A model generated the notes under the pieces. It had not been told where the DNA came from and did no database searches. It worked only from the letters and a program-made list of their open reading frames with translations. Below, in pieces: positions 1-8,783 of a stretch of 64,000 nucleotides of DNA. A program made the translations under genes and the position numbers. Within the stretch, counting starts at the first letter, position 1; every line of letters starts with the position of its first letter. This DNA comes from Bacteroidia bacterium (GTDB lineage Bacteria > Bacteroidota > Bacteroidia > Flavobacteriales > Flavobacteriaceae): assembly GCA_030427865.1 (NCBI GenBank), contig JAUICK010000009.1, positions 62,001 to 126,000 of the forward strand, written 5' to 3'.

Positions 1-1378
1 AAGTTATATTCCTTTTTTAACCTATGCAGACAATAGAGAATTGCGCAAAAAAATGGCAATTGCTGCTGGCAAAAAAGCATTTCAAAATAACAAATTTAAT
101 AATGAGAAAATTATTTTAGACATTGTTAATCTTCGTCATCAAAGAGCCAATTTATTAGGCTATAAAACACACGCCCACTTTGTCTTAGAAGAAAGAATGG
201 CAGAAACACCAGAAACTGTTTTTAAGTTTTCTAATGATTTATTAGAAAAAGCAAAACCTGCAGCCCTTAGAGAGTTTAAAAACTTAGAGAATTATGCTAA
301 GAAATTAGATGGAATTGATCAACTTCAAAAATGGGATGGTGCTTATTATTCAGAAAAATTAAAGAAAGAAATTTTTGATTTAGACCAAGAATTGTTAAAA
401 CCCTATTTTAAATTAGAAAATGTAATTGATGGTGTTTTTGAAATAGCAAATCGCTTATTTGATTTAAATTTTGAAGAAATTTTTACTATCGATACATATC
501 ACAAAGATGTTAAAACTTATAATGTAACAGATTCTAAGAATAATTTTATTGCAGTTTTTTATGCAGATTTTCATCCAAGACCTGGTAAACGTAATGGAGC
601 GTGGATGACATCTTACAAACCTCAGCAAATTAAAAACGGAATAAACGAAAGACCACACGTTTCTATTGTATGTAATTTTACAAAACCAACCGAAACCAAG
701 CCTTCTTTATTAACTTTTAATGAAGTTACTACGTTGTTTCACGAATTTGGTCATGCCTTGCATGGAATGTTAGCAAATACAACATATAATAGTTTATCAG
801 GAACATCTGTTTCTTGGGATTTTGTGGAATTACCAAGTCAAGTATTAGAAAACTGGTGTTATGAAAAAGAAGCTTTAGAAATCTTTGCAAAACATTATAA
901 AACGGGGGAAGTTATCCCAATGAAATATGTAGAGAAAATAAAAGAATCTGCAAGTTTTCACGAAGGAATGCAAACATTACGTCAATTAAGTTTTGGTCTG
1001 TTAGACATGCAATGGCACAGTGGCGATTCGCCGCAGACAATTACTTCTGTAAAGGAATTTGAAAACCAAGCTTTTGCTGAAACAAAACTCTATCCAGATG
1101 TTGCCGAAAATTGTATGAGCACAGCTTTTTCTCATATTTTTCAAGGCGGTTATTCTTCTGGTTATTACTCGTATAAATGGGCTGAAGTTTTAGATGCAGA
1201 TGCTTTTGAATATTTCTTAGAGAAAGGAATATTTAACAAAGAAGTCGCTACAAAATTTAAAGAAAATGTACTTTCTAAAGGCGGAACAGAAAAACCAATG
1301 GAACTATACAAACGTTTTAGAGGAAAAAAACCAAAACCCGATGCATTACTAAAACGTGCAGGTTTACTAAAAACTTAA
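1..1378 (+). CDS. M3 family metallopeptidase (peptidyl-dipeptidase Dcp-like), 5' partial
   Basis: Zinc oligopeptidase of the M3 family (thimet oligopeptidase/Dcp type), expected to cut short peptides. The reading frame is open to the left edge, so the N-terminus lies outside the window; in-frame codons before position 41 read SYIPFLTYADNREL, which fits the family's N-terminal helical region. The zinc motif HEFGH is at 740-754 and a downstream ELPSQ segment supplies the third ligand Glu. The C-terminal part contains the usual HIFQGGYSSGYYSYKWAEV segment of M3 peptidases. About 459 codons are present of the usual 670-700. It ends 55 bp before the next gene on the same strand. The family call is firm; the exact subtype is inferred. 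Confidence 0.93.
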   Translation, partial: SYIPFLTYADNRELRKKMAIAAGKKAFQNNKFNNEKIILDIVNLRHQRANLLGYKTHAHFVLEERMAETPETVFKFSNDLLEKAKPAALREFKNLENYAKKLDGIDQLQKWDGAYYSEKLKKEIFDLDQELLKPYFKLENVIDGVFEIANRLFDLNFEEIFTIDTYHKDVKTYNVTDSKNNFIAVFYADFHPRPGKRNGAWMTSYKPQQIKNGINERPHVSIVCNFTKPTETKPSLLTFNEVTTLFHEFGHALHGMLANTTYNSLSGTSVSWDFVELPSQVLENWCYEKEALEIFAKHYKTGEVIPMKYVEKIKESASFHEGMQTLRQLSFGLLDMQWHSGDSPQTITSVKEFENQAFAETKLYPDVAENCMSTAFSHIFQGGYSSGYYSYKWAEVLDADAFEYFLEKGIFNKEVATKFKENVLSKGGTEKPMELYKRFRGKKPKPDALLKRAGLLKT

Positions 1379-1433
1379 CACTAATTAACATCATTTTTTG
1401 TAAAAACTAACTTGGTTTCTTTATTTTTAAGCG

Positions 1434-2648
1434 ATGAAAATTAGTTACTATATTTTCTTTTTATTCTTTTCGGTTTCTTCTCTTTCACAAATTACTATTA
1501 GCGGAACCGTATATCAACAAAACGGCCCTTTAGAAGGAGCTGCTGTTTATTTAAACAACACAATGTTAGGTACCACAACTAATACTAAAGGTGAGTTTTT
1601 TCTGCCTGTTAAAGAGGGGCAATATAATTTAGTGGTTTCTTACTTGGGCTATAAAACTATTACTTATACATTAAACACTTCTACCTATAATAAACCTTTA
1701 GTTTTTACTTTAATAGAAAAAGAAGATGTACTTGATGAAATTGTCATCAAAAAAACAGTGTACGATGATATTTGGAAACATAATTTAGCTCGATTTAAAA
1801 CAGAATTTATTGGTACTTCTAAACTTGCAAAAGATTGTGAAATTTTAAATCCGAAGACATTACACTTCGAATATTATCCTAAAGAAAAAAAACTTATTGC
1901 ATTTATTAGAAAACCTTTAAAAATTAAACATAAAGGATTAGGGTATTTAATAACCTATGATTTAGTTGATTTTACCATAAAAGACAGGTATGTTTCATAT
2001 TTGGGTTTTTCAAGATATGAACCTTTAAAAGGAAACAAAAGGAAGCAAAAACGTTGGAAAAAAAACAGGTTACAAGCTTACAATGGCTCTCCAACTCACT
2101 TTTATAAAGCTGTTATAAAAAACAAAATCTATGAAGAAGGTTTTGTTGTAAATCAATTTAAAAGAATGCCCAATAAAGAAAGACCTTCTGAAACAGAAAT
2201 TAAAAAAGCAAGAGAAATTATTCGTTTATCAAAAAATATAATCAATTTTTCAAAAAATATTAATACTCCAAAAACAGCTATAGATTCGGCTCTATTAACA
2301 GTTCGAAAAGCAAGATTGCCCAAGTTTAAAGATTTTCTTTACAAATCTAAAGTTAAACAGTTAGAAATTATTACAATAAAAGATAGTATTCCTTATCTTG
2401 AATTTAAAGACAATTTAATGGTAGTGTACACTAAAGAAAAGGAAGAACACGCTTATATTTTAAGAGGTATTTTTAGTAAACCAAGAACTCCTAAGTTTCA
2501 AACCTCTCATATTATTCCTATAAAAAAACCATCAGCAATAAGTAAAAGCGGTACTCTATATAGTCCTTTAGATGTTTTGTATGAAGGCTATTGGTCTTTT
2601 GAAAAATTTGGCAACTCACTTCCTTTAGATTATGTTCCTAAAAGATAG
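1434..2648 (+). CDS. Secreted CarboxypepD_reg-like domain protein
   Basis: Bacteroidota-type exported protein of 404 residues. An N-terminal signal peptide (about residues 1-19, ending SSLSQ) is followed by a carboxypeptidase regulatory-like beta-sandwich domain at about 20-95 (ISGTVYQQNGPLEGAAVYL and the LSYLGYKT-type strand, here VSYLGYKT), the domain found at the start of SusC-type receptors and many surface proteins. The remaining ~300 residues are basic and rich in Lys, with no recognised motif, TonB-dependent barrel or sorting domain. It is therefore probably periplasmic or outer-membrane associated. The start is an ATG directly followed by the signal peptide. The domain call is good; the role is unknown. 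Confidence 0.8.
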   Translation: MKISYYIFFLFFSVSSLSQITISGTVYQQNGPLEGAAVYLNNTMLGTTTNTKGEFFLPVKEGQYNLVVSYLGYKTITYTLNTSTYNKPLVFTLIEKEDVLDEIVIKKTVYDDIWKHNLARFKTEFIGTSKLAKDCEILNPKTLHFEYYPKEKKLIAFIRKPLKIKHKGLGYLITYDLVDFTIKDRYVSYLGFSRYEPLKGNKRKQKRWKKNRLQAYNGSPTHFYKAVIKNKIYEEGFVVNQFKRMPNKERPSETEIKKAREIIRLSKNIINFSKNINTPKTAIDSALLTVRKARLPKFKDFLYKSKVKQLEIITIKDSIPYLEFKDNLMVVYTKEKEEHAYILRGIFSKPRTPKFQTSHIIPIKKPSAISKSGTLYSPLDVLYEGYWSFEKFGNSLPLDYVPKR

Positions 2649-2670
2649 TTTTCATTTAGTTACCAACTGC

Positions 2671-3909
2671 TTACTTATTTTTTTCTTCAATCCATTTACT
2701 CATATACTTTGTAGCTTGTAATGTTTGATGTTGTAACAAGCTCCCATAAAAATTCTGAGCTCGATGAGCATCTAAATTTTCTAAAAGATTTTCAATTTTA
2801 TTGATAAAAGGTAGGCTCAGTTTTTCTTTATTATAAATAGTGTTAATGATTTCTACACCTGCTAATTGTGCGTTTTTCCACTGAAACTTGCTCGTATATA
2901 ATTGCGATGCAGATAATGCAAAATCAGAAAAATTATCTTCTATAAAACCTCCCCAAGCCAATGTATCACACATTCCTTCTGCTCCAATAGAAGTTGTTAT
3001 GTTTGGTGTTCCGCAAATCATTGCTTCTGTAAGTTTCCCTTTAATTCCTGCTCCAAAACGTAATGGCGCTAAAACAACTTTAGCATTTTTAACAACTTCT
3101 TGAGCATTTTCTGTAAAACCTTTTACAATAAAACCTTCTTTAAGATTATGCAATTGTTGTATTTGCTGTGTTACATATGCTCCATAAATATGCAATTCTG
3201 CCTTGGGTAGTTGTTCTCTAATTTGTTTCCAAATTTCTTTTTTTAAAGTAAGAACTGCATCAACATTGGGTTTATGAAAAAAATTACCAATAAAAACAAA
3301 GTTTGAACGCTCTTCAAAAGGCTTCCAATGTTTGGTTTGATTTTCACCAAGCTTATCTAAAAGAAAAGGGATATAATACAGGAGGTTTTTAGCAATTTTA
3401 AAGACAGATTTTAGCAATTCCATTTCATAAGTAGAAATGATTAAAGACAAATCGCATCGTAAAATAGATGCTATTTCACGTTTTGCATCATCAGATTTTA
3501 ATAAAGCTTTATCTGTAAATTCTTCTCCCTTTTTTAATTGTTGATGACGTGTTTTTCTTAAAAAATGTAAATCTTCGGTATCTAAAATTCGTAATGCATT
3601 TGGGCAATTTTCTGCAACTCTCCAACCAAATTGTTCTTCCATCATAAAACGATCGAATACCACAATTGTTGGTTGTAACTTTTTTATAAAATCATCAAAA
3701 GATGTGTTATTCAATTCAATTAAAACTTCATCAATTCCTAAAGAATTCAAATCACTTGCTTTTTCACTTTTATGTGATGGCGATGCAAAAGTAACTTTCC
3801 AATTCTGTTTTAAAAACTGCTCAATTAATTGTAGCATTCTGCTTCCAGCAGCTGAAGAATTGGGTTCTACCCATACATATCCAATGATTAAAACTTGTTG
3901 TTCAACCAA
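2671..3909 (-). CDS. Glycosyltransferase, GT4/GT1-like
   Basis: GT-B fold glycosyltransferase of 412 residues. The N-terminal lobe begins VLIIGYVWVEPNSSAAGSR, a loop that commonly binds the acceptor in this type. The C-terminal lobe has the donor-binding region VVLAPLRFGAGIKGKLTEAM followed by GTPNITTSIGAEG, typical of group 1 transferases. Donor and acceptor cannot be read from sequence. The reading frame begins with TTG at 3909, immediately after the in-frame TAA of the upstream heme-binding gene; there is no ATG before the first beta strand, so TTG is the best start. It is co-directional with that gene and probably co-transcribed. Confidence 0.85.
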   Translation of the reverse strand: MVEQQVLIIGYVWVEPNSSAAGSRMLQLIEQFLKQNWKVTFASPSHKSEKASDLNSLGIDEVLIELNNTSFDDFIKKLQPTIVVFDRFMMEEQFGWRVAENCPNALRILDTEDLHFLRKTRHQQLKKGEEFTDKALLKSDDAKREIASILRCDLSLIISTYEMELLKSVFKIAKNLLYYIPFLLDKLGENQTKHWKPFEERSNFVFIGNFFHKPNVDAVLTLKKEIWKQIREQLPKAELHIYGAYVTQQIQQLHNLKEGFIVKGFTENAQEVVKNAKVVLAPLRFGAGIKGKLTEAMICGTPNITTSIGAEGMCDTLAWGGFIEDNFSDFALSASQLYTSKFQWKNAQLAGVEIINTIYNKEKLSLPFINKIENLLENLDAHRAQNFYGSLLQHQTLQATKYMSKWIEEKNK

Positions 3910-4383
3910 TTATTTCGAATTCATTTGTTGCTTATAATTTGCTTGCGCTTTCTTTCCCCAAGCTACTACAGCTTTTATTTGTTCTGGTGTTAATTTAGCC
4001 TCAGCGTGTGTCCAAGTATAAGAATTTAATGGCATTTCTTTCTTTTCTACTTCTTCATGTAATTCATCCATTTTATGCGCTTTCTTTTTTAAAGAGTATG
4101 AACTCCATTTCGAAAAGTTTAAGTGTTTTTTTCCATCTTTTACATGATCTGCTAACCAATAATTTATAGGCGTAATAGAATTGTACCAAGGATATTTTGT
4201 TTTGTCTGAATGACAATCGAAACAACTTTCTTTTAAAATTTTATGAACATCTTCTGGCGGATTTGTTTCTTCTATAAATTTAGAAATTGTTGTTAAATCA
4301 CCATCATTTTTTTCTGGTCCAAAAAATTGTGCAACAACAAGTACAACTAATAAAACGAATCCTATTTTTTTTAATATTTTCAT
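3910..4383 (-). CDS. Heme-binding domain protein (haem_bd family), membrane anchored
   Basis: Small c-type-heme-like protein of 157 residues. An N-terminal hydrophobic segment (about 5-20) acts as signal or anchor, followed by a single CFDCH heme-attachment motif at about residues 54-58 and the PWYNSITPINYWLADHV segment typical of the Bacteroidota haem_bd domain. The C-terminal part (LTPEQIKAVVAWGKKAQ) resembles the last helix of cytochrome c domains. It is expected to sit in the periplasm and bind heme covalently; an electron-transfer role is inferred. Its stop codon is directly followed in the same frame by the glycosyltransferase reading frame. Confidence 0.85.
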   Translation of the reverse strand: MKILKKIGFVLLVVLVVAQFFGPEKNDGDLTTISKFIEETNPPEDVHKILKESCFDCHSDKTKYPWYNSITPINYWLADHVKDGKKHLNFSKWSSYSLKKKAHKMDELHEEVEKKEMPLNSYTWTHAEAKLTPEQIKAVVAWGKKAQANYKQQMNSK

Positions 4384-4453
4384 TGGGTAAATTTTAAGTT
4401 ATTCTTAGCAAGTAAAACTACTAAATTCTCTGATGAATCTATAAAAATATGTG

Positions 4454-4461
4454 TATTTTTG
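4454..4461 (+). promoter_or_regulatory. Putative -7 element (TAnnTTTG) of lpdA
   Basis: TATTTTTG matches the Bacteroidota primary-sigma -7 consensus TAnnTTTG and lies 54 nt before the lpdA ATG. I see no clean TTTG -33 box at the usual spacing, so this is a motif match only. Confidence 0.4.
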
Positions 4462-4515
4462 TTATTCAATTTTAATTTCATCAAACCTGTATAGGTTAAA
4501 AAAATATAATCACTA

Positions 4516-5916
4516 ATGAAATACGATATTATTGTAATAGGTTCTGGTCCTGGAGGATATATTGCTGCAGTTAGAGCTTCTCAATTAGGTAAAAAAGTAG
4601 CAATTGTAGAAAAATATCCAACTTTAGGCGGAACTTGTTTAAATGTTGGCTGTATTCCTTCTAAAGCATTGTTAGACTCTTCCCATCATTATTATGATGC
4701 CGTTCATCATTTTGAAGAACACGGAATTTCAGTAGAAAAACCTTCTTTTGATTTCGAGAAAATGGTGGAAAGAAAAGCCAAAGTTGTAGAAACTACAACT
4801 GGCGGAATTAAATACTTAATGGACAAAAATAATATTGATGTTTACGAGGGTTTAGGTTCTTTTGAAGATGCTACTCATGTAAAAGTTTCTAAAAACGATG
4901 GTTCATCAGAAGTAATTGAAGGAACAAATATTATTATAGCTACAGGTTCAAAACCATCAACTTTACCTTTTATAGAAATAGACAAAGAGCGTATTATTAC
5001 CTCTACAGAAGCTTTAAAATTAAAAGAGGTTCCAAAACATTTAATTGTAATTGGTGGTGGTGTTATTGGTTTAGAATTAGGTTCTGTGTACAAACGTTTA
5101 GGCGCTGAGGTCTCTGTTGTAGAATATGCACCAAAAATTACACCTACTATGGATGCAGATGTTTCTAAAGAATTGCAAAAAGTACTAAAGAAACAAGGTA
5201 TGAAATTTAATGTTAGTCACGGAGTTACAGCTGTAGAAAGAAATGGTGATGAAGTTGTTGTAAAAGCAACAAATAAAAAAGGTGCTGAAGTAGAGTTTAA
5301 AGGTGATTATTGCTTAGTTGCTGTGGGTAGAAGAGCCTATACTGATGGATTAGGTTTAGAAAAAGTTGGTGTTGAGGTAAATGAACGCGGGCAAGTTGCT
5401 GTAAATGACCATTTACAAACAAACATTTCTAATATTTATGCCATTGGAGATGTTGTTAAAGGTGCAATGTTAGCGCACAAAGCTGAAGAAGAAGGCGTTG
5501 TTGTTGCTGAATATTTAGCGGGTGAAAAACCTCATATCGATTATAATTTAATTCCAGGAATTGTCTATACTTGGCCAGAAGTTGCTGCAGTTGGTAAAAC
5601 AGAAGACCAATTAAAAGAAGCTGGAGTTGCTTACAAAGCAGGTAAGTTCTCAATGAGAGCATTAGGTAGATCTCGTGCAAGTGGAGATATTGATGGTTTT
5701 GTAAAAGTTTTAGCCGATAAAAACACAGATGAAGTTTTAGGAGTTCATATGGTAGGTGCAAGAGTTGCCGATTTAATTATGGAAGCTGCTGTTGCTATGG
5801 AATATAGAGCCTCTGCAGAAGATTTGGCGAGAATTTGTCATGGTCATCCAACATATTCAGAAGCCGTTAAAGAAGCTGCAAAAGCTGCTTGGGATGGTAA
5901 ACCTTTAAATGCTTAA
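4516..5916 (+). CDS. lpdA: Dihydrolipoyl dehydrogenase
   Basis: E3 component of the 2-oxoacid dehydrogenase and glycine-cleavage complexes; oxidises dihydrolipoyl groups with FAD and reduces NAD+. Length 466 residues is typical. Visible in order: FAD-binding GxGxxG (IGSGPGGY, residues 8-15), redox-active pair C41 and C46 in GGTCLNVGCIPSK, NAD-binding IGGGVIGLELG near 180, the second FAD motif NIYAIGDVVKG near 310, and the C-terminal HGHPTYSE active-site motif (H444 and E449 by count). It stands alone between divergent and convergent neighbours, so it is not in an E1/E2 operon here. It ends 31 bp before a strong bidirectional terminator. Confidence 0.97.
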   Translation: MKYDIIVIGSGPGGYIAAVRASQLGKKVAIVEKYPTLGGTCLNVGCIPSKALLDSSHHYYDAVHHFEEHGISVEKPSFDFEKMVERKAKVVETTTGGIKYLMDKNNIDVYEGLGSFEDATHVKVSKNDGSSEVIEGTNIIIATGSKPSTLPFIEIDKERIITSTEALKLKEVPKHLIVIGGGVIGLELGSVYKRLGAEVSVVEYAPKITPTMDADVSKELQKVLKKQGMKFNVSHGVTAVERNGDEVVVKATNKKGAEVEFKGDYCLVAVGRRAYTDGLGLEKVGVEVNERGQVAVNDHLQTNISNIYAIGDVVKGAMLAHKAEEEGVVVAEYLAGEKPHIDYNLIPGIVYTWPEVAAVGKTEDQLKEAGVAYKAGKFSMRALGRSRASGDIDGFVKVLADKNTDEVLGVHMVGARVADLIMEAAVAMEYRASAEDLARICHGHPTYSEAVKEAAKAAWDGKPLNA

Positions 5917-5947
5917 GTTTTTTATTTACTCAATGTAAACTATTCCT

Positions 5948-5988
5948 AAAAAAACACCCAAGAAATTTAAATTCTTGGGTGTTTTTTT
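5948..5988. terminator. Bidirectional rho-independent terminator
   Basis: Perfect 17-bp arms (5948-5964 and 5972-5988; core ACACCCAAGAA) around a 7-nt loop, with A-run and T-run on the two sides. It serves lpdA on the plus strand and the MORN-type gene on the minus strand. Confidence 0.9.
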
Positions 5989-6006
5989 AGTATGTATGTA
6001 CTACAA

Positions 6007-6357
6007 TTACTTGTTTGCAGCTAATTTAGCTTCGTGTTTCCATAAGTTAACACTTACCAAAGTATTATTGGTATAATGAATTTCTTTTAAAGATTCTTTC
6101 CCCCAAACAAACCATCTTCCTACTTTTTTTCCATCTTCATAAAAAGCCATTTGAGTTTTATTTCCTTCTTTGTCATAACGAACCCACTTACCAGTTAATT
6201 TCTTGTCTTTAAAGTAACCCTGTGTACTAATAGAACCATCTTCATGATAATACGTAGCTTTTACCAAATCGCCCTCAGCAATAAAGGTAGGTTCTTTTTG
6301 TTGAGAATATCCTATGGTAGCTACACAAAGTAGTAGTAGTGTGATTATATTTTTCAT
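6007..6357 (-). CDS. Secreted MORN-type / YwqK-like repeat protein
   Basis: Secreted 116-residue protein with a clear signal peptide (about 1-18, ending IGYSQ) and three to four short beta-hairpin repeats of the MORN/YwqK type: ATYYHEDGSISTQGYFKDKK, GKWVRYDKEGNKTQMAFYED and GRWFVWGKESLKEIHY. In Bacteroidota such proteins are often named toxin-antitoxin YwqK-family antitoxin, but here there is no toxin partner and the signal peptide argues for an envelope role. Function unknown. Transcription ends at the strong terminator next to lpdA. Confidence 0.8.
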   Translation of the reverse strand: MKNIITLLLLCVATIGYSQQKEPTFIAEGDLVKATYYHEDGSISTQGYFKDKKLTGKWVRYDKEGNKTQMAFYEDGKKVGRWFVWGKESLKEIHYTNNTLVSVNLWKHEAKLAANK

Positions 6358-6512
6358 AATTTTATTTTTAGGGTTAACATTATATTCACAAATATATAAC
6401 TAATATTACAATTAAACAATGTTTTGGTAACATTAAATTAACATTGAAAATGTTAAATATATTTTTAATATCTTTACTCTTATATATTTAATCATAAAAA
6501 TTGTAAAAAATT

Positions 6513-6713
6513 ATGGCAGTAATGAAAGTTATTGAAGTATTAGCAAATTCTGAAAAAAGTTGGGAAGATGCTACAAAAAAAGCAGTAAAGCAAGCTGCTA
6601 AATCTGTAAAAAACATCAAATCTGTATTTGTACAGTCGCAAAGTGCCGTTGTAAATGGTGATGATGTTACTGAGTTTAGAGTAAACTTAAAAATTACTTT
6701 CGAAGTAAATTAA
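6513..6713 (+). CDS. Dodecin family flavin-binding protein
   Basis: Small 66-residue protein matching dodecin in length and pattern: beta strand MKVIEVLANSEKSWEDA, central helix TKKAVKQAAKSVKNI, then two strands ending FRVNLKITFEVN. Dodecins assemble into hollow dodecamers that store or buffer flavins (riboflavin, FMN) or CoA in the cytoplasm. Residue W17 in the KSWEDA segment corresponds to the flavin-stacking aromatic of the family. It has its own 155-bp upstream region, very A+T-rich, and a hairpin just downstream, so it is probably monocistronic. Confidence 0.92.
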   Translation: MAVMKVIEVLANSEKSWEDATKKAVKQAAKSVKNIKSVFVQSQSAVVNGDDVTEFRVNLKITFEVN

Positions 6714-6736
6714 CTTATATATTACTAACTACTTTT

Positions 6737-6768
6737 AAAGCGATTTGATATTTTTATTGAATCGCTTT
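6737..6768 (+). terminator. Putative terminator after dodecin
   Basis: 9-bp perfect arms (AAAGCGATT at 6737-6745 and AATCGCTTT at 6760-6768) with a 14-nt A+T-rich loop, followed by TATATTTCTT. The long loop and interrupted T-tract make it weaker than the other terminators here. Confidence 0.55.
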
Positions 6769-6784
6769 TATATTTCTTAAAATT

Positions 6785-7141
6785 ATGAATTACATACAAA
6801 TTTCAATACTTCTACTGGTGGCTATTATTCATATATACATTATGTATTTAGAAATGGTATTATGGACAAGTAAGAAAGGGATTAAAACTTTTGGGCTAAA
6901 AGACAAAGAATTTGCAGAAGATACAAAGGTTTTGGCTGCCAATCAAGGTTTATACAATGGCTTTTTAGCTGCGGGTTTGCTATGGTCTTTTTTTATTAAC
7001 AACTCTAATGCTGCCATTTTCTTTTTAATTTGTGTTGCCATAGCTGGCCTTTATGGCACTTATTCTACAAAAAAAAATCGAATCCTCTATATTCAAACCA
7101 TACCTGCAACATTAGGTATTATTTCCTTTCTATTATTCTAA
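6785..7141 (+). CDS. DUF1304 family membrane protein
   Basis: Integral membrane protein of 118 residues with four predicted transmembrane segments (about 5-25, 52-70, 73-90 and 97-117). The family signature is visible in HIYIMYLEMVLW and in NQGLYNGFLAAGLLW, both typical of DUF1304. Members are small inner-membrane proteins of unknown function. It is co-directional with dodecin and mscS but separated by the hairpin at 6737-6768 upstream and 63 bp downstream. Confidence 0.88.
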   Translation: MNYIQISILLLVAIIHIYIMYLEMVLWTSKKGIKTFGLKDKEFAEDTKVLAANQGLYNGFLAAGLLWSFFINNSNAAIFFLICVAIAGLYGTYSTKKNRILYIQTIPATLGIISFLLF

Positions 7142-7172
7142 TAGAATCTTTTTATTCTTTTGGAAGAAACCC

Positions 7173-7180
7173 TATTTTTG
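7173..7180 (+). promoter_or_regulatory. Putative -7 element of the mechanosensitive channel gene
   Basis: TATTTTTG fits TAnnTTTG and ends 24 nt before the ATG. No clear -33 box at the right distance, so support is limited to the motif and its position. Confidence 0.4.
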
Positions 7181-7204
7181 TAACTAATTTTTAACACAAA
7201 TAAA

Positions 7205-8011
7205 ATGGAAAAATATATCGAAAAATTAAAAGAATTAATGATAGAATATGCACCAAAAGTATTAGTTGCTTTGGCAATTTTAATTATTGGTCTATTTGTA
7301 ATAACTTTTGTTGTTAAAACTTTTAGAAATGTAATGAAGAAACGAGGTGTAGATGCTACCCTGCAAAAATTTTTAGGCGACTTAATTGGATGGACCTTAA
7401 AGTTATTGCTATTTATTACAGTAATTGCAAAATTAGGTGTAGAAACTGCTTCTTTTGCAGCAATTATCGCTGCTGCTGGTTTGGCTGTTGGTTTAGCCCT
7501 TCAAGGTTCTTTAGGGAATTTTGCTGGCGGTGTTTTAATTATGATTTTTAAACCTTTTAAAATTGGTGATTTAATTGAAGCTCAAGGAGAAATTGGAGCT
7601 GTAAAAGAAATCGAAATCTTTACAACTAAATTAACGGGATTATCTAATAAAGAAATTATAATTCCAAACGGAATTTTATCTAATGGTAATATTGTAAATT
7701 ACTCTACAGAAGGCACAAGAAGAGTAGATTTAGTTATTGGTGTTTCTTATGACGCCGATATTAAACAAACCAAAGAGGTTTTAATGAGTATTTTAACTGC
7801 TCATCATAAAATTTTAAAAGATCCTGCACCAGCAGTTACTGTTTTAGAATTGGCTGATAGTTCTGTAAATTTTGCTGTAAGACCTTGGTGTAAAACAGAA
7901 CATTACTGGGATGTTTATTTTGATGTTACTGAAGCTGCTAAATTAGCATTAGACGAAGCTGGTATAGAAATTCCTTACCCACACAGAGTAAATATTACTA
8001 AATCTGAATAG
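7205..8011 (+). CDS. Small-conductance mechanosensitive channel (MscS family)
   Basis: MscS-type channel of 268 residues, the minimal three-helix form. TM1 at about 17-37 and TM2 at about 61-80 precede the pore helix TM3, whose Gly/Ala pattern AAIIAAAGLAVGLALQGSLG is diagnostic. The cytoplasmic beta domain follows (FKIGDLIEAQGEIGAVKEIE, then IIPNGILSNGNIVNYS) and an alpha/beta C-terminal part. It opens on membrane tension and releases solutes during osmotic downshock. It ends only 3 bp from the convergent tsaB gene with no visible hairpin between them. Confidence 0.95.
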   Translation: MEKYIEKLKELMIEYAPKVLVALAILIIGLFVITFVVKTFRNVMKKRGVDATLQKFLGDLIGWTLKLLLFITVIAKLGVETASFAAIIAAAGLAVGLALQGSLGNFAGGVLIMIFKPFKIGDLIEAQGEIGAVKEIEIFTTKLTGLSNKEIIIPNGILSNGNIVNYSTEGTRRVDLVIGVSYDADIKQTKEVLMSILTAHHKILKDPAPAVTVLELADSSVNFAVRPWCKTEHYWDVYFDVTEAAKLALDEAGIEIPYPHRVNITKSE

Positions 8012-8014
8012 ATT

Positions 8015-8701
8015 TTAAAACATAGGTTTCTTTTTCTTTTCTGGTATTACTACAAAATCTTTTAAGTAAAAAGGCTCAAAATAGGCGACATCTTCGATGT
8101 CGCTTTTTTTATATTTTACATACGATAATCTTGCCATTTCTTTAGCAGAAGGAAATTTATCATCCACAAATACGGCATTTTTATGTGAAATAACTTCTTT
8201 ACACTTCTTAGCTCCATCTCCTAGAAAATACACTTTTTTCTTTTCTAAAAATTCTGAAAACGATTTTATGTCTATAATCTCTGCTTTAATTTCTCTTATT
8301 TGTTTATACTTTTCATTGTAAACAGCAGCATATACTTCCATTCTTCTGGCATCTAACATTGGTATTATAATTCCGTTATTAATAGAAATAGAATATGCTA
8401 AAGAAGTTAATGTTTCAATAGAAATTAACGGTACATCAAAGGCAAAACAAAGTCCTTTTGCCGCAGAAACTCCAATTCTAAGGCCAGTATAAGAGCCAGG
8501 TCCTTTACTTACTGCTACAGCATCTAATTCGTTAGAATTAATATTTGCTTCTTTAAAAATAGCAACAATAAAAGGATGCAAAACTTCTGCATGAGAATAA
8601 TTTCCATTATTAAGTTCTTTAATAGCTAAAAGAACACCATCTTTTGCAAGACTTACAGAGCAATTTTTTGTTGCGGTTTCTATGTTAAGAATAATTGCCA
8701 A
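8015..8701 (-). CDS. tsaB: tRNA threonylcarbamoyladenosine biosynthesis protein TsaB
   Basis: Partner of TsaD and TsaE in making t6A37 on ANN-decoding tRNAs; an ASKHA-fold protein. The N-terminal ILNIETATKNCSVSLAKDG strand pair, the NYSHAEVLHPFI helix, and AVSKGPGSYTGLRIGVSAAKG (in two parts) are diagnostic, as is the SIETLTSLA segment. Length 228 is normal. The start codon is TTG at 8701; no ATG or GTG exists before the first beta strand, and homologous proteins start at this point, so TTG is accepted. TsaD is not in the window. It is convergent with mscS. Confidence 0.94.
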   Translation of the reverse strand: MAIILNIETATKNCSVSLAKDGVLLAIKELNNGNYSHAEVLHPFIVAIFKEANINSNELDAVAVSKGPGSYTGLRIGVSAAKGLCFAFDVPLISIETLTSLAYSISINNGIIIPMLDARRMEVYAAVYNEKYKQIREIKAEIIDIKSFSEFLEKKKVYFLGDGAKKCKEVISHKNAVFVDDKFPSAKEMARLSYVKYKKSDIEDVAYFEPFYLKDFVVIPEKKKKPMF

Positions 8702-8740
8702 AATTATTTTTTTAACAAAGATAAGTTATCATAAAAAGAA

Positions 8741-8761
8741 AACCTCGCAAATTACGAGGTT
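8741..8761 (-). terminator. Terminator of the TolC-family gene
   Basis: Arms AACCTCG (8741-8747) and CGAGGTT (8755-8761), 7-nt loop, followed on the minus strand by a T-rich run. It lies 23 bp past the TolC-family stop codon. Confidence 0.75.
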
Positions 8762-8783
8762 CATCTATATTTTATTTGGCAAT

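Noticed and set aside
5456-5761. 101-codon open frame antisense to lpdA
   Set aside because: Leu/Gln-rich shadow of the E3 coding strand with no family features.
6007-6357. Toxin-antitoxin pair for the YwqK-like gene
   Set aside because: No toxin gene lies next to it, and it has a signal peptide.
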